Translations under genes and position numbers: made by a program
From: Acidobacteriota bacterium
Lineage (GTDB): Bacteria; Acidobacteriota; Terriglobia; Terriglobales; Acidobacteriaceae
Direction of reading: 5' to 3'
Assembly (NCBI GenBank): GCA_021778315.1
Contig: JAJYCQ010000005.1
Span: forward strand, 1 to 64,000
Length of the DNA: 64,000 nt
The notes under the pieces: model-generated
What the model was told of the DNA's origin: nothing
What the model saw: the letters and a program-made list of their open reading frames with translations, nothing else
Database searches by the model: none
Shown: positions 1 to 10,804 of the stretch, piece by piece
Layout of the letters: every line of letters begins with the position of its first letter
Numbering within the stretch: the first letter of the stretch is position 1

Positions 1-1445
1 CACGCACGCTCACTACGGTAGCGATCCTTGCCTCGCTTGCAGGATGCAAGGTCGGGCCGAACTATAAGCGACCGGTAGTCGATACACCCGCGAGTTATCG
101 CGGAGCGCTTGCACCGGACATTGCAGCGAACGAAACCACTGCTCCGCTTGGAGCGCAGAAGTGGACGACGGTCTTCACTGATCCTGTACTGCAAGGTCTG
201 ATCACCGAAGCGCTGAAGAATAATTATGACGTGAAGATCGCTGCGGACCGCGTGCTCGAGGAGCAGGCGCAGGTTGGTATCACAAAGGCGGCCCAGTATC
301 CGATGCTGAGTGTTGGTGGTTCTTACGATGCTCTCGGGCTTCCGAGCGGGCTGCTCAACAGCTTCAACAACAACTCCAGCAATAGTTCGAGTAGCTCAAA
401 GAAATCGACAGCGACACATTATTATGCGGGTGGTCTGACGGCGTCGGTGGCGTGGAATCTGGATTTCTGGGGCTACTATCGTCGCCAGACGGAGGCTGCG
501 CAAGCGCATCTACGTGCAACGGAGTGGGCACAACAGACGACGTACAGCACGCTGGTGCAGAGTGTGGCGACGTCCTACTATCAACTGCGGACGCTCGATG
601 CCGAACTTGCGATCACGAACGATACGCTGGCCGCGCGGAAGCAATCTCTCGACCTGACGAAGAAGTTGGAGCAGGGCGGGTCGGATTCGATGGCGGATGT
701 GCGCCAGGCTGAGGAACTTTATTTTGCGGCGCAGGCGCAGATCCCTGATCTTGAACGACAGATTCAACAGCAAGAGAATAATTTAAATCTGTTGCTTGGA
801 CATGCTCCGGGGCCCATTGTCCGGAGTGAATCAAACGCTTCGATTGGCAACGAACCACACCCCGCAGAGGTGCCAGTGGGACTGCCTTCTGAGTTGCTCG
901 AGCGGCGCCCTGATGTTCGGCGCGCGGAGGAGTTGCTGATCCAGGCGAATGCCAACATCGGCGTTGCGCGGGCACAATATTTTCCGCAACTGTCCATCTC
1001 GGGCTCGGGCGGGACGTCGAGTAATCAATTGAAGGGTCTGGTTGATACGGGCAATATGTACTACTATGCGATCGGCAGTTTGTCGCAACCGATCTTCGAT
1101 GGGGGAAGGATACGCAGTAACTATCGATTGGCGCAGGCCGCGCACAAAGAGTTGTTGGACACGTATCAGCAGACGATTGCAGGTGCGCTGCGCGATGTGT
1201 CGAACGCGCTCATTGCGTATAGCAAGACGCGCGAGTATCGCGAGCAACAAGAGAAGCAGACGGCGGCCTCGGCGGACGCGGTGCGGCTTGCGCGCATGCG
1301 GTACAACGGCGGATATACGAGCTATCTGGAGGTGCTGACGACGGACACGAATTTGTATAACTCGCAGCTGACGCTCGAGGCCGCACAGCAGCAGGAGGCG
1401 TTGTCACTGGTCCAGTTGTATAACGCGCTGGGGGGCGGTTGGTAG
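1..1445 (+). CDS. Outer-membrane efflux lipoprotein, NodT/OprM (TolC-like) family, 5' end outside the window
   Basis: Outer-membrane channel of a tripartite drug or metabolite efflux pump. The open frame runs in from the window edge (first full codon at base 3). The translation begins inside a lipoprotein signal with the lipobox LAGC, its cysteine codon at 45-47, followed by KVGPNYKRP, a hallmark of NodT-family proteins. Two outer-membrane efflux repeats follow; the second holds the typical ELLERRPDVRRAEELL and QYFPQLSISGSGG stretches, then SLSQPIFDGGRIRSNY. Only the first few signal-peptide residues appear to be missing. The matching inner-membrane pump and adaptor are probably upstream, outside the window. 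It ends 8 bases from purK in convergent orientation, with no terminator visible between them. The family is secure; the substrate cannot be told. Confidence 0.93.
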   Translation, partial: RTLTTVAILASLAGCKVGPNYKRPVVDTPASYRGALAPDIAANETTAPLGAQKWTTVFTDPVLQGLITEALKNNYDVKIAADRVLEEQAQVGITKAAQYPMLSVGGSYDALGLPSGLLNSFNNNSSNSSSSSKKSTATHYYAGGLTASVAWNLDFWGYYRRQTEAAQAHLRATEWAQQTTYSTLVQSVATSYYQLRTLDAELAITNDTLAARKQSLDLTKKLEQGGSDSMADVRQAEELYFAAQAQIPDLERQIQQQENNLNLLLGHAPGPIVRSESNASIGNEPHPAEVPVGLPSELLERRPDVRRAEELLIQANANIGVARAQYFPQLSISGSGGTSSNQLKGLVDTGNMYYYAIGSLSQPIFDGGRIRSNYRLAQAAHKELLDTYQQTIAGALRDVSNALIAYSKTREYREQQEKQTAASADAVRLARMRYNGGYTSYLEVLTTDTNLYNSQLTLEAAQQQEALSLVQLYNALGGGW

Positions 1446-1453
1446 ACGTTGCG

Positions 1454-2533
1454 CTAGAGATCGGAGTGTAGACGATGCTGCCACTCTGCGATGGTCTTAC
1501 GCTCGGTGGCGGGAAAGGTGAGGTGCCCGACCTTGCGGCCAGGGCGCGCTTCCTTGCCGTAGTCGTGACGAAAGAGCCCTGGATATAGGGCTGTTTCAGC
1601 CTCTGGCGGCATGGTGCCAATGCAATTGAGCATCACGGTCGGATGGCTGAGGGTGCTGCCTAGCTCCAGGCCCGCGATGGCTCGCAGATGATTTTCGAAC
1701 TGCGATGTGGCTGAGCCTTCTATCGTCCAATGGCCGGAGTTGTGGACGCGCGGCGCCATTTCGTTGGCCAGCAGCTTGCCGTTGGCCATGAAAAACTCCA
1801 CCGCCAATACTCCGACGTACTCGAGCCTCTGCAGTAGATTGGTGAGATAGTTTTCTGCTTCGTGCTGCAGTGTCGCATCGATGAAGGGAGCGATCGAGGT
1901 GCGTAGGATTCCTTCGCGATGATGATTTTCGATGAGTGGATAAAACACAATCTTTCCGGTGCGGCCGCGCGCTGCGATCAGTGAAACTTCTGCTTCGAAG
2001 CTCACCATCCCTTCGAGGATGCAGGGGACGCAGCCTACTTCGGTCCATGCTGAGGCGGCTTGGTCATGGTCTCGCAGACGTACCTGGCCCTTGCCGTCGT
2101 AGCCCATGCGACGGGTCTTGAGAATCGCGGGAAGGCCGATCAGGTCGATTGCGTGCTTTAGATCGTCGAGGCTGTCGACGGGAGCAAAGGGAGCGGTGCC
2201 GATGCCGCAGTCGTGAAAGAATCGCTTTTCGAGAAGGCGATCCTGAGCGATGCCGATGGCTCGTGCATTGGGGTAGAGAGGGAGGCCTTGCAGAACGTCG
2301 GCGTGGATGTTTTCGCTCTCGATGGTGACGAGGTCGACTTGATTTGCAAATGCGGCGACAGCGGCGGCATCGTCCAGATCGACGGGCATCACGCGGGCTA
2401 CCTGCTCGGCGCAGTCTCCGGGTTGGCCCGCACAGACGATGTCGAGGTGGAGGGACTTCGCTGCCTGTGCAAGCATCAGCGCTAATTGTCCAGCGCCGAG
2501 AATCCCGATGCGAGGCTTAGTTTCATTCGTCAT
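1454..2533 (-). CDS. purK: 5-(carboxyamino)imidazole ribonucleotide synthase (ATP-grasp)
   Basis: Converts AIR plus bicarbonate and ATP to N5-CAIR in purine biosynthesis, upstream of PurE. The 359-residue protein has the usual PurK length. It starts [18 protein letters not shown], the N-terminal nucleotide-fold glycine motif, and continues through an ATP-grasp domain (YDGKGQ, then [41 protein letters not shown]). It is the last gene of the pur operon. Its ATG overlaps the purE stop in an ATGA (2530-2533), so translation is probably coupled. The presence of PurK with a class I type PurE means this organism uses the two-step bacterial carboxylation route. Confidence 0.96.
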   Translation of the reverse strand: MTNETKPRIGILGAGQLALMLAQAAKSLHLDIVCAGQPGDCAEQVARVMPVDLDDAAAVAAFANQVDLVTIESENIHADVLQGLPLYPNARAIGIAQDRLLEKRFFHDCGIGTAPFAPVDSLDDLKHAIDLIGLPAILKTRRMGYDGKGQVRLRDHDQAASAWTEVGCVPCILEGMVSFEAEVSLIAARGRTGKIVFYPLIENHHREGILRTSIAPFIDATLQHEAENYLTNLLQRLEYVGVLAVEFFMANGKLLANEMAPRVHNSGHWTIEGSATSQFENHLRAIAGLELGSTLSHPTVMLNCIGTMPPEAETALYPGLFRHDYGKEARPGRKVGHLTFPATERKTIAEWQHRLHSDL

Positions 2534-3033
2534 TTGCGTGGGTCGGGCCCCTTCAATACAGTCCTGGTCTGGGTGCTGCGGAATTTTTCGAGCTTCTGCG
2601 CGAGAGTAGAGTCGTGCAGCGCAAGGATGGACGCGACGAAGAGGCCGGCGTTCTTCGCCCCTGCTTCGCCGATGGCAAAGGTGGCGACGGGAATGCCGGC
2701 GGGCATCTGCGCGATGGAGAGTAGCGAGTCGAGGCCCTTGAGGGCGCGACTCTTTACGGGCACGCCGAGTACGGGGAGGGTGGTCTTGGAGGCGACCATG
2801 CCGGGAAGATGCGCTGCGCCGCCAGCGCCGGCGATGATGAGGCGCAGGCCGCGCTGCTTTGCGGTCACGGCGTATTGGATCATCTTGTCAGGCGTGCGAT
2901 GCGCGGAGACGACGTCGACTTCGTAGCCGATGCCGAAGTCGTCGAGGACTTTGGCTGCGGCTTCCATGGTCGGCCAATCGGACTTTGAGCCCATGATGAT
3001 TCCCACGTCGATTACTTTTGTTGACTTCGCCAT
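2530..3033 (-). CDS. purE: N5-carboxyaminoimidazole ribonucleotide mutase
   Basis: Class I PurE, which rearranges N5-CAIR to CAIR. The conserved substrate-binding stretches are present: [14 protein letters not shown] near the N terminus, [11 protein letters not shown], and [14 protein letters not shown], followed by PVLGVPV. The frame stays open upstream, but I place the start at 3033 (167 residues), because a good Shine-Dalgarno (GGAGG, five bases before the ATG) lies just upstream and homologs start at this point. The purN stop and this ATG share one base (TGATG). A second in-frame ATG at 3045 would add four residues. Confidence 0.95.
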   Translation of the reverse strand: MAKSTKVIDVGIIMGSKSDWPTMEAAAKVLDDFGIGYEVDVVSAHRTPDKMIQYAVTAKQRGLRLIIAGAGGAAHLPGMVASKTTLPVLGVPVKSRALKGLDSLLSIAQMPAGIPVATFAIGEAGAKNAGLFVASILALHDSTLAQKLEKFRSTQTRTVLKGPDPRK

Positions 3034-3605
3034 CACGACCTCCATTGTTGCAGGACTTCTACGAATGCGGCTTGCTCGAGCGCCTGCACGCGGTCCTTCA
3101 AGGTCTCTGCGGTGTCGCCGGGTAGAACGGGACAACGCTTTTGTAACACGATCGGACCGCCATCTACTTCTTCCGTGACCTGGTGAATGGTGCAGCCGGT
3201 TTCAGTGACGCCCGCGGCGAGGACGGCCTCGTGGACTCGCTGATTCATGAGGCCACCGAACGCAGGGAGGAGCGAGGGATGCACGTTGAGGAGTCTTCCC
3301 TGCCAGGTGTTGACGAATTTTGCGGAGACGATACGCATATAGCCGATGAGCAGTACGAGATCTGCTCCGGCCTTGTGGAGCGCGGCGCTGACGTTGTCGT
3401 CGAAGGCTTCGCGCTTCAGGCCGGTGGGATCGAGGAAGAGCGTTGGGGCGTTATACTTTGCGGCTCGCTCGAGGATCGGCGCGGTTGGTTTGTCGGAGGC
3501 GACAAGAACGATTTCGGCGTCGAGTGTGCCGACGGCGATGGCGTCGAGGATGCCCTGCAGCGCTGTGCCGCGCGTTGAACCGAGTATGGCGACCTTCAAA
3601 CTCAT
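3033..3605 (-). CDS. purN: Phosphoribosylglycinamide formyltransferase (folate-dependent)
   Basis: Transfers the formyl group of 10-formyl-THF to GAR, giving FGAR. The sequence begins [19 protein letters not shown] (phosphate-binding loop). The catalytic region [16 protein letters not shown] carries the catalytic His, and [13 protein letters not shown] carries the catalytic Asp. The 190-residue length is normal. The open frame continues upstream into purD, but the family start and the ATGA overlap with the purD stop (3602-3605) fix the start. It sits between purD and purE, so four consecutive pathway genes are translationally coupled. Confidence 0.94.
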   Translation of the reverse strand: MSLKVAILGSTRGTALQGILDAIAVGTLDAEIVLVASDKPTAPILERAAKYNAPTLFLDPTGLKREAFDDNVSAALHKAGADLVLLIGYMRIVSAKFVNTWQGRLLNVHPSLLPAFGGLMNQRVHEAVLAAGVTETGCTIHQVTEEVDGGPIVLQKRCPVLPGDTAETLKDRVQALEQAAFVEVLQQWRS

Positions 3606-4924
3606 GCAGATCGTACCGCCTTCATGTGCTCTATGCGCTGCGCGATGAGGGGTTCGGTTCCGATGTCGGTGCGGTGGAAGAAGGGGCCGGGAATTTGTTG
3701 AACAGTTGCCTCGCACAAGGCTTCAGCTTCAGCGATCGTTGCGGCTGTTCCGACTACTGCAACGGTGCGGGAACCGGTAGCGATGAGGGTGTTGTCCTTG
3801 ACGTCGACTGCGCTGAGGAAGAGTGTTGCGCTGATTGGTAATTGCGTGGGGAGGGTGACGACGTCGCCCTTGCGCGGAGTGTCGGGGTAACCTTCGGGGA
3901 CGATGTACTTGCAGACGCTGGCGAGCGGGGCGAAGGTGACGACGAGGCTGGCTAGTGTGCCGTCGACGATGGCGCGGCAGATGGCGACGAAGTCCGTCTC
4001 GAGGAGCGTGAGGAGGTTGAGGGATTCGGGATCGCCGAAGCGAGCGTTGTATTCGATGAGCTTGACGCCATCTTTGGTGGCCATGAATCCGCCGTAGAGG
4101 ATGCCCTTATAGGGCGCGCCACATTCTTTGGCGAGGGCGGCCGCGACTTGCTGATTGATGGATTGTGCGGCGGCGATGTCCGTGTCGGTTAGAAAAGGGA
4201 GCTTGTGGTCGGCGTCGGTGTAGGTGCCCATGCCGCCGGTGTTGGGACCCTTGTCTCCGTTGTAGGCTCGCTTGTGATCCTGCACGGCGGGCATGTGGCG
4301 CAAGGTGGTGCCGTCGCAGAAACTCATCAGCGAAAACTCTTCGCCTTCGATTTTTTCTTCGACGACGAAGGGATGTCCGTGAGCGATGAGCTCGCGGCAG
4401 AAGTTGAGGCTGTCGTCAAGCGAGTGCAGGTGGTCGCCGCAGACCTTGACGCCTTTGCCACCGGCGAGGCCGTCGTCCTTGATGACGTGCTGATTAGGAT
4501 ATTGTTCGAGGACAGCTTCGATGTTGTCGAGGGATTCGAAGCGCTGGAAGAAGGGGTTGCCGGGGATGTTGTATTTGGCGAGCAGGTTGCGAGTAAACGC
4601 CTTGCTGGATTCGATGCGAGCTAGGCTTTGGGTCGGGCCTACTACTGGAATTTTTGCGGCCCATAATGCGTCCGCAACGCCCGCGGCGAGTGGGGCCTCG
4701 GGGCCGAGAATGGCGATGGTTGCGTGATGATGGAGAGCGAAGGCTGTGACATCGGCGGGGTTGGTGATGCTGCCGATGCCGTAGTCAGCGCAGAGCGCGG
4801 CGATACCCGGATTGCGCGCGCCGCTGAAGCAGAGGAGCTTCGGGTGCTGCGGGGAGCGGGCGAGCGCGAGGGCGATGGCGTGCTCGCGCGCTCCCGAGCC
4901 GACAATGAGAATCATCTCGCTCAT
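3602..4924 (-). CDS. purD: Phosphoribosylamine--glycine ligase (GAR synthetase)
   Basis: Joins glycine to phosphoribosylamine with ATP, making GAR. The 440-residue ATP-grasp enzyme begins with GSGAREHAIALALARSP, has the ATP-grasp loop KDDGLAGGKGVKV, and the metal-binding EYNARFGDPESLNLL. The C-terminal PurD domain (GYPDTPRKGD) is complete. The ATG overlaps the purC stop as ATGA (4921-4924), and the gene's stop overlaps purN. Confidence 0.97.
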   Translation of the reverse strand: MSEMILIVGSGAREHAIALALARSPQHPKLLCFSGARNPGIAALCADYGIGSITNPADVTAFALHHHATIAILGPEAPLAAGVADALWAAKIPVVGPTQSLARIESSKAFTRNLLAKYNIPGNPFFQRFESLDNIEAVLEQYPNQHVIKDDGLAGGKGVKVCGDHLHSLDDSLNFCRELIAHGHPFVVEEKIEGEEFSLMSFCDGTTLRHMPAVQDHKRAYNGDKGPNTGGMGTYTDADHKLPFLTDTDIAAAQSINQQVAAALAKECGAPYKGILYGGFMATKDGVKLIEYNARFGDPESLNLLTLLETDFVAICRAIVDGTLASLVVTFAPLASVCKYIVPEGYPDTPRKGDVVTLPTQLPISATLFLSAVDVKDNTLIATGSRTVAVVGTAATIAEAEALCEATVQQIPGPFFHRTDIGTEPLIAQRIEHMKAVRSA

Positions 4925-5874
4925 TTTGCGAGGCTCGCAAGGACCGTGGCTTCGAGGGGGCGAAGGTCGGGCTCGAAGGTGGTGCCGGTAATTTTTTCGA
5001 AGAGCTGAATGTAGCGCGCGGCCAGCTCGGCGATGAGATCGGGGGGAGGAATGGGAAGCTCTGCGTCTGTGTAGGGATCGCAGCGGTCGCGGAACCAGAG
5101 GCGAAAGAATTCCTTGTCGATCATGTTGGGTTCCTGGCCGGCGGCGAGGCGTTCGGCGTAGCTGTCGGCTAGCCAGTAGCGGCTGGAATCGGGCGTGTGG
5201 ATCTCGTCGATCAGCAGAATTTCGCCGTCACTTGTGACACCGAATTCATACTTTGTGTCGACGAGGATGAGGCCGCGCTGGGCTGCGAGTTGCTGGCCGA
5301 AGGCGAAGAGTTCGAGGGTTTTCGAGGAGCAGAAATCCCACTGCTCTTGAGTGAGCCAGCCTTCGGCGACGATCTCTTCTGCGGTGATGGGGCGGTCGTG
5401 CTCTTTTTCTTTCGTGGTGGGAGTGACGATGTTTTTGGGCAGGGGCTCGTTCTTCTTCATGCCCTCGGGGAGAGCGTGGCCGCAGTAGTTGCGAACGCCT
5501 TTTTGATATTGCGTCCATATGGAGGTGTCGGTCGAGCCGGTCATGTAGCCTCGCACGACGAACTCGATGGGGAGGACTTTACACTTGCGCGCGATGAGAG
5601 CGTTAGCGTGCGGGCTGGAGAGGACGTGATTGCCAATGATGTTGCGCGTCTGCTCGAACCAATAGAGCGAGGTGCGATTGAGGACCTGGCCCTTGAACGG
5701 AATTGCGCCGAGGAGGCGGTCGAAGCCGCTTTGACGATCGGTTGTGAGGAGAAGCAGGCGGCCGTCACCGACCTCGTAAGTGTCGCGCACCTTGCCTGGA
5801 TACTTTGCGGCGAGCGGAAGATTTGTGGCGACGAGGCAGTGCGGAATGGCGTCGAGTAAAAGCTGTCGTTCCAT
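4921..5874 (-). CDS. purC: SAICAR synthase (phosphoribosylaminoimidazole-succinocarboxamide synthase)
   Basis: Condenses CAIR with aspartate using ATP. At 317 residues it is the longer SAICAR-synthase form (bacterial enzymes are often about 240 residues; the yeast type is about 300). Motifs seen: GKVRDTYEVGDGRLLLLTTDR near the N terminus, VRGYMTGSTDTSIW, and the LVDTKYEFGVTSDGEILLIDEIHTPDSSRYW region that binds ATP and metal. It follows purM by 5 bases. In the pathway it acts after PurE, so operon order does not match reaction order exactly. Confidence 0.96.
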   Translation of the reverse strand: MERQLLLDAIPHCLVATNLPLAAKYPGKVRDTYEVGDGRLLLLTTDRQSGFDRLLGAIPFKGQVLNRTSLYWFEQTRNIIGNHVLSSPHANALIARKCKVLPIEFVVRGYMTGSTDTSIWTQYQKGVRNYCGHALPEGMKKNEPLPKNIVTPTTKEKEHDRPITAEEIVAEGWLTQEQWDFCSSKTLELFAFGQQLAAQRGLILVDTKYEFGVTSDGEILLIDEIHTPDSSRYWLADSYAERLAAGQEPNMIDKEFFRLWFRDRCDPYTDAELPIPPPDLIAELAARYIQLFEKITGTTFEPDLRPLEATVLASLAK

Positions 5875-5879
5875 CTTGA

Positions 5880-6944
5880 TTACACCTCACCAAATCGTAC
5901 GCCGGAGGTGTTCGCTTCGACGCGGCCCAACTCCCACACGCGGAATGCGGGGAAGGTATTGATCGCGGCAGCGAGGGCGGGCTGGAGGCCGGGCGGCCCG
6001 ATGAGCACGAGGCCGACGCCCATGTTGAAGGCGCGGTGCATCTCGAGGTCGTCGATGTTGCCGAGGCGCTGCATGAGGGCGAAGATGGGTTGCGGCGTCC
6101 ATGTGGAGCGGTCGATGACGGCGCCGAAGCCTTCGGGAAAGACACGCGGGACGTTTTCGACGAGGCCTCCGCCGGTGATGTGGGCCATGGCCTTGACTGG
6201 GATTCCGGCGCTGAGGATGCTGCGGACGGGGGCGACGTAGTTGGCGTGCGGGGCGAGCAGGACGTCGGCCATTGATTTGCCTTCGAGTTCGTCGGGCGTG
6301 GCGTCGATGGCGTAGCCGCCAATCTCGAAGATGAGCTTGCGAGCGAGCGAGAAGCCGTTGGTGTGGAGGCCGCTGGAGTTAATGCCGTAGAGGACATCGC
6401 CGGCGAGGATGTTTGCTCCGGTGAGAACTTTTTCGCGGTCGACGAAGCCGGTGACGAAGCCGACGACATCGAGGTCGCCTTCGGCGTAGACGGCGGGCAT
6501 CTCTGCGGTCTCGCCGCCGACGAGGGCGATGCCGGCTTCGACGCAGGCGGCGCTCATGCCGCGGACGAGGGCTTCGACGATATCGGGCTCGATTTTGTGG
6601 AAGCCGAGGTAGTCGAGGAAGGTGAGCGGCGTTGCGCCCATCACGATGATGTCGCCCGCGACGGCCGAGACGAGGTCGTGGCCGAGCGCTTCGTAGCGGC
6701 CTGCCATGACGGTGACTTTGCTCTTGGTGCCGACGCCGTCGGTGCTCTGGACCATGACGGGATCGTTGAGGCCCTTGAGCGCGTCGCCGAGTGAGAACAG
6801 CGTGCCAAAGGAACCGAGGCCGGTGAGGACCGCTCCGGCATGGTGCTTGTGGGTTTCGGCGACGTGCGACTTGATGCGGCGAACGGCTTCGTTGCCGGCT
6901 TCGATGTCCACTCCCGCAGACTTGTAATCTACCTTCACGCTCAC
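5880..6944 (-). CDS. purM: Phosphoribosylformylglycinamidine cyclo-ligase (AIR synthetase)
   Basis: ATP-dependent ring closure of FGAM to AIR. The protein shows YKSAGVDIEAGNEAV, the GTKSKV loop, and the conserved GGETAEMP motif. The start needs a choice. The frame is open to a GTG at 6965, but an AGGAG sequence lies five bases before the GTG at 6944, giving MSVKVDYKSAG, the normal family N terminus (354 residues). That Shine-Dalgarno includes the TAG stop of purL, so the two genes are closely coupled. A further GTG at 6938 is possible. Confidence 0.95.
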   Translation of the reverse strand: MSVKVDYKSAGVDIEAGNEAVRRIKSHVAETHKHHAGAVLTGLGSFGTLFSLGDALKGLNDPVMVQSTDGVGTKSKVTVMAGRYEALGHDLVSAVAGDIIVMGATPLTFLDYLGFHKIEPDIVEALVRGMSAACVEAGIALVGGETAEMPAVYAEGDLDVVGFVTGFVDREKVLTGANILAGDVLYGINSSGLHTNGFSLARKLIFEIGGYAIDATPDELEGKSMADVLLAPHANYVAPVRSILSAGIPVKAMAHITGGGLVENVPRVFPEGFGAVIDRSTWTPQPIFALMQRLGNIDDLEMHRAFNMGVGLVLIGPPGLQPALAAAINTFPAFRVWELGRVEANTSGVRFGEV

Positions 6945-6952
6945 GCTCTCTC

Positions 6953-9900
6953 CTACCCAACCCACTTGCGTGCGTTGTCAAACATTCGTTGCCACGGGCT
7001 GTCTTTCAGCTCGCGTGTCCAGGTGTGTTGTACGCCGAGGAAGACTCGCTCGGGATGCGGCATGACGATGAGGGCGCGGCCGTCGGCGCTGCTGAGGCCT
7101 GCGATTCCCTGCACCGAGCCGCTGGGATTGAGCGGGTACTGCTCGGTGATTTTCGCGTAGGTGTCGATGTAGCGCAGGCCGACGAGGGCGTCGGCTGCGG
7201 CTGTGCTGACGTGGCCTTCGCCGTGTGCGACGACGATGGGCATGCGGGAGCCGGCCATGCCGTCGAAGAAGAGTGAGGGCGATTGCTGGATCTCGACCAT
7301 ACAGACGCGCGCTTCGAAGCGGGCGGAGGTGTTGCGAGCAAAGTGCGGCCATGCAGATGCGCCGGGGATGATGTCGCGGAGCTGCGCCATCATCTGGCAG
7401 CCGTTGCAGACGCCGAGCGCGAAGCTGTCGGAGCGCTCGAAGAATGTGGTGAACATTTCTTTGAGGCGATGGTTGAAGAGGATCGTCTTCGCCCAGCCGC
7501 TGCCTGCGCCGAGGACGTCGCCGTAGGAGAAGCCTCCGCAGGCGGCGAGGCCCTTGAAGGAGGCGAGATCGACGCGGCCGGCGAGCAGGTCGCTCATGTG
7601 CACATCGACTGCTGCGAAGCCTGCGCGGTCGAAGGCTGCGGCCATTTCTACCTGGCCGTTGACTCCCTGCTCGCGGAGGATGGCGATGCGGGGCTTTGCT
7701 GTGTGGAGGAAGGGCGCGCTTACGCGTTCGGCGAGATCGAATGGAACAGTGACGGAGAGACCGGGGCGTTCGGCGTCTTGGAGGAGCGAGAATTCCTGCA
7801 GGGCGCAGTCGGGGTTATCGCGTAAAGATTGGATGTGGAAGCTGGTCTCGGCCCACATGGTCTGCAGGGCTGTGCGCTTGTTGCTATAGGCGATTTCGTT
7901 GCCGCTGCGAAGGACGATGTCGTTGCCGGGGAGGCTGCGGCCGATGACCTGCGCGGTGATGGAGGCGTGATGCAGACGGGCGAGAACCTCGGCGACGTCG
8001 TTTGTGGCGACCTGAATGACGGCGCCAAGTTCTTCGCTGAATAGCACGGGAAGGCTGGCGGAGGGGAGATGGATGTCGAGGCCCATGCGACCGGCGAAGG
8101 CCATCTCTGCGAGGGTTACGAAGAGGCCGCCGTCGCTGCGATCGTGATAGGCGAGGAGCTTGTGTTCGCGATTGAGGTGCTGGATCGCGTCGAAGAAAGT
8201 CTTGAGGATTTGGGCGTCGGGTGCGTCGGGTGCATCGTCGCCGACCTGTCCGTAGACCTGCGCGAGGCACGATCCTCCGAGACGATTCTTCCCTTCCCCG
8301 AGGTCGATGAGGATGAGAGACGCATCGCCTTCGCGGAGCTGCGGGGTGAGAGTTTTGCGTACGTCGGTGACCGGGGCGAAGCCTGAGACGATGAGCGAGA
8401 GGGGCGAGACGACTGCCTTCGCGTCGTTGCCTTCGCGCCACTTCGTCTTCATGGACATGGAATCTTTGCCGACCGGAATCGTCATGCCGAGCGCGGGGCA
8501 AAACTCCATTCCGACCGCGTGGACTGCGTCGAAGAGCTTCTGATCTTCGTCGCCCTCGCCGGCGGCGGCCATCCAGTTGGCGGAGAGTTTGATGTCGCTG
8601 AGCCGGGCGATGGACGTGGCTGCGATGTTGGTGATGACTTCGCCGACGGCCATGCGCGCTGAGGCGGAGGCGTCGATGACGGCAAGCGGTGTGCGCTCGC
8701 CGATGGCCATGGCCTCACCCCAGGTGGACTCGAAGGCGCCGAGGGTCACGGCGCAATCGGCGACGGGGACCTGCCAGGGGCCGACCATCTGGTCCTGCAC
8801 GACCATGCCGGTGATGCTGCGATCGCCGATGGTGATGAGGAAAGATTTTGAGGCGATGGCGGGGAGGCGGAGCAGGCGGTCGACTGCGTCGGTTAGGGTG
8901 ACGCCGGAGAGGTCGAGTGGTGTGGAGACGATTTTGGTGCGGGAGAAGGCACGCTCCATCTTGGGCGGCTTGCCGAAGAGGACTTGGAGCGGGAGGTCGA
9001 TGGCCTTCTGGTCGCCGTCGCTGAGAGTGAGGTGCGGGTCGTGCTCTGCGGTGCCGATGACCGCGTAGGGACAGCGCTCGCGGGCGCAGATCTCTTCGAA
9101 CGCCGCGAGATATTCGGGGGCGATGGCGAGGACGTAGCGCTCCTGCGATTCGTTGCACCAGGCTTCGAGGGGGCTAAGGCCGGCCTCACCGCGAGGGATG
9201 GCGTTGAGGTCGAAGGTACCTCCGCAGCCGCCGTCCTTGATGAGTTCGGGGAAGGCGTTCGAGAGGCCGCCAGCGCCGACATCGTGGATGAAGGCGATGG
9301 GATTTTCTTCGCCGCGCTGCCAGCAGCGGTCGATGACTTCCTGGGCGCGGCGCTCCATCTCGGCGTTGTCGCGCTGGACAGAGGCGAAGTCGAGATCGGT
9401 GTTGCTGGTGCCGGTGCTGCTGGAGGCGGCTCCTCCGCCAAGGCCGATGAGCATGGCGGGGCCACCGAGGGCGACGAGTGCGTAGCCGGGCTTCATGGCT
9501 CCCTTCTCGACGTGCCCGGCGCGAATGTTTCCGAGGCCGCCGGCGAGCATGATGGGCTTGTGGTAGCCGAAGACGGTGTCGCCGCTGAGCTGCTCGAAGG
9601 TGCGGAAGTAGCCGCACAGGGCGGGCCTTCCGAACTCGTCGTTGTAGGCTGCGGCGCCGAGCGGGCCTTCGATCATGATGTCTAGCGGCGAGGCGATGTG
9701 TGCGGGGCGCTCGGGTGCGCGCTCCCACGGCTGCGGTGCTTGCGGGAGATTGAGATTGGAGACGGTGAAACCGCAGAGGCCGGCCTTTGGTTTGGCTCCG
9801 CGGCCGGTTGCGCCTTCGTCGCGAATCTCTCCGCCGGAGCCTGTCGCGGCACCGGGCCAGGGAGAGATCGCGGTGGGATGATTGTGCGTCTCGACCTTGA

Positions 9901-10804
9901 GCAGAATGTGGATGTCTTCGTCGTGATACTTGTAGGTCGCACTGTCGGGCTCGGGGAAGAAGCGGCCGCCGTGGCCACCGCGAATTACGGCGGCGTTGTC
10001 GCGATAGGCGGAGAGGACGTTGTCGCCGGAGACTTCGTTGGTGTTGCGGATCATCTGGAAGAGCGAGCGCGGCTGGCGGACGCCGTCGATGGTCCAGGTG
10101 GCGTTGAAGATCTTGTGGCGGCAGTGTTCGCTGTTGGCCTGGGCGAACATGTAGAGCTCGACGTCAGTGGGGTTGCGGCCGAGGCGGGTGAACTCGGCGA
10201 CGAGGTAGTCGATTTCGTCGGGAGCGAGCGAGAGGCCGAGGGCACGGTCGGCGGCGGCGATGGCGGCGGCTCCGAGGCCGAGGACGTCGATGTGCTCGAG
10301 CGGCTTTTGCTCGCGTGGAGCGAAGAGGGCGTGCAGCTCGTCGGGGCTCTCGAAGAAGACGCTCTCGGTCATGCGGTCGTGCAGCGCGGTGGCCATGGCG
10401 CGGACATTGTGAGCGCCGGGAATGCGGACGACTCGCGCTCGCTCGATGCGCTCGATGGTGGTGAAGCCGGTGTTGTGGAGGATGTCGGTCGCCTTGCTGG
10501 ACCAGGGCGATTGCGTTCCTACGCGGGGGCCGATCCAGACGGAGGGGCCGGAGGGGAGCTCGATGCCCGAGCCGAGGAGTTGGGAGAGACGCTGGTGGTC
10601 GATCGAGTCTTCGGAGTCGGCGCGGAGGAGCAGGAGGTACAGGTACGAGGCCTCGACCTCCTCGACGGCGGGGTCGATTGCGCGCAGGGTTGCGGCCAGC
10701 CGCGTTGCTTCGAACGTGGTCAGCGCCGCTGGCCCAGGGAGCACTCGCACCGTGGTGGCGCTAGAGGTGGGCCGAGAGATTTCTTGTGATGTGGCTTGCG
10801 ACAT
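6953..10804 (-). CDS. purL: Phosphoribosylformylglycinamidine synthase, single-chain type with built-in glutaminase
   Basis: Makes FGAM from FGAR, glutamine and ATP. At 1283 residues this is the long form known from Gammaproteobacteria and eukaryotes, in which PurS-like, PurL and PurQ parts are fused; there are no separate purS or purQ genes here. The N-terminal part begins [14 protein letters not shown]. The two AIRS-like halves include [20 protein letters not shown] and [18 protein letters not shown]. The C-terminal glutaminase has the nucleophile Cys in [11 protein letters not shown] and the acid/base elements HGEGHVS and PHPERVF. The ATG at 10804 gives a 44-base overlap with purF and has only a weak ribosome site (CTGAAG), so the exact start is uncertain; a GTG at 10750 is an alternative. 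Confidence 0.93.
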   Translation of the reverse strand: MSQATSQEISRPTSSATTVRVLPGPAALTTFEATRLAATLRAIDPAVEEVEASYLYLLLLRADSEDSIDHQRLSQLLGSGIELPSGPSVWIGPRVGTQSPWSSKATDILHNTGFTTIERIERARVVRIPGAHNVRAMATALHDRMTESVFFESPDELHALFAPREQKPLEHIDVLGLGAAAIAAADRALGLSLAPDEIDYLVAEFTRLGRNPTDVELYMFAQANSEHCRHKIFNATWTIDGVRQPRSLFQMIRNTNEVSGDNVLSAYRDNAAVIRGGHGGRFFPEPDSATYKYHDEDIHILLKVETHNHPTAISPWPGAATGSGGEIRDEGATGRGAKPKAGLCGFTVSNLNLPQAPQPWERAPERPAHIASPLDIMIEGPLGAAAYNDEFGRPALCGYFRTFEQLSGDTVFGYHKPIMLAGGLGNIRAGHVEKGAMKPGYALVALGGPAMLIGLGGGAASSSTGTSNTDLDFASVQRDNAEMERRAQEVIDRCWQRGEENPIAFIHDVGAGGLSNAFPELIKDGGCGGTFDLNAIPRGEAGLSPLEAWCNESQERYVLAIAPEYLAAFEEICARERCPYAVIGTAEHDPHLTLSDGDQKAIDLPLQVLFGKPPKMERAFSRTKIVSTPLDLSGVTLTDAVDRLLRLPAIASKSFLITIGDRSITGMVVQDQMVGPWQVPVADCAVTLGAFESTWGEAMAIGERTPLAVIDASASARMAVGEVITNIAATSIARLSDIKLSANWMAAAGEGDEDQKLFDAVHAVGMEFCPALGMTIPVGKDSMSMKTKWREGNDAKAVVSPLSLIVSGFAPVTDVRKTLTPQLREGDASLILIDLGEGKNRLGGSCLAQVYGQVGDDAPDAPDAQILKTFFDAIQHLNREHKLLAYHDRSDGGLFVTLAEMAFAGRMGLDIHLPSASLPVLFSEELGAVIQVATNDVAEVLARLHHASITAQVIGRSLPGNDIVLRSGNEIAYSNKRTALQTMWAETSFHIQSLRDNPDCALQEFSLLQDAERPGLSVTVPFDLAERVSAPFLHTAKPRIAILREQGVNGQVEMAAAFDRAGFAAVDVHMSDLLAGRVDLASFKGLAACGGFSYGDVLGAGSGWAKTILFNHRLKEMFTTFFERSDSFALGVCNGCQMMAQLRDIIPGASAWPHFARNTSARFEARVCMVEIQQSPSLFFDGMAGSRMPIVVAHGEGHVSTAAADALVGLRYIDTYAKITEQYPLNPSGSVQGIAGLSSADGRALIVMPHPERVFLGVQHTWTRELKDSPWQRMFDNARKWVG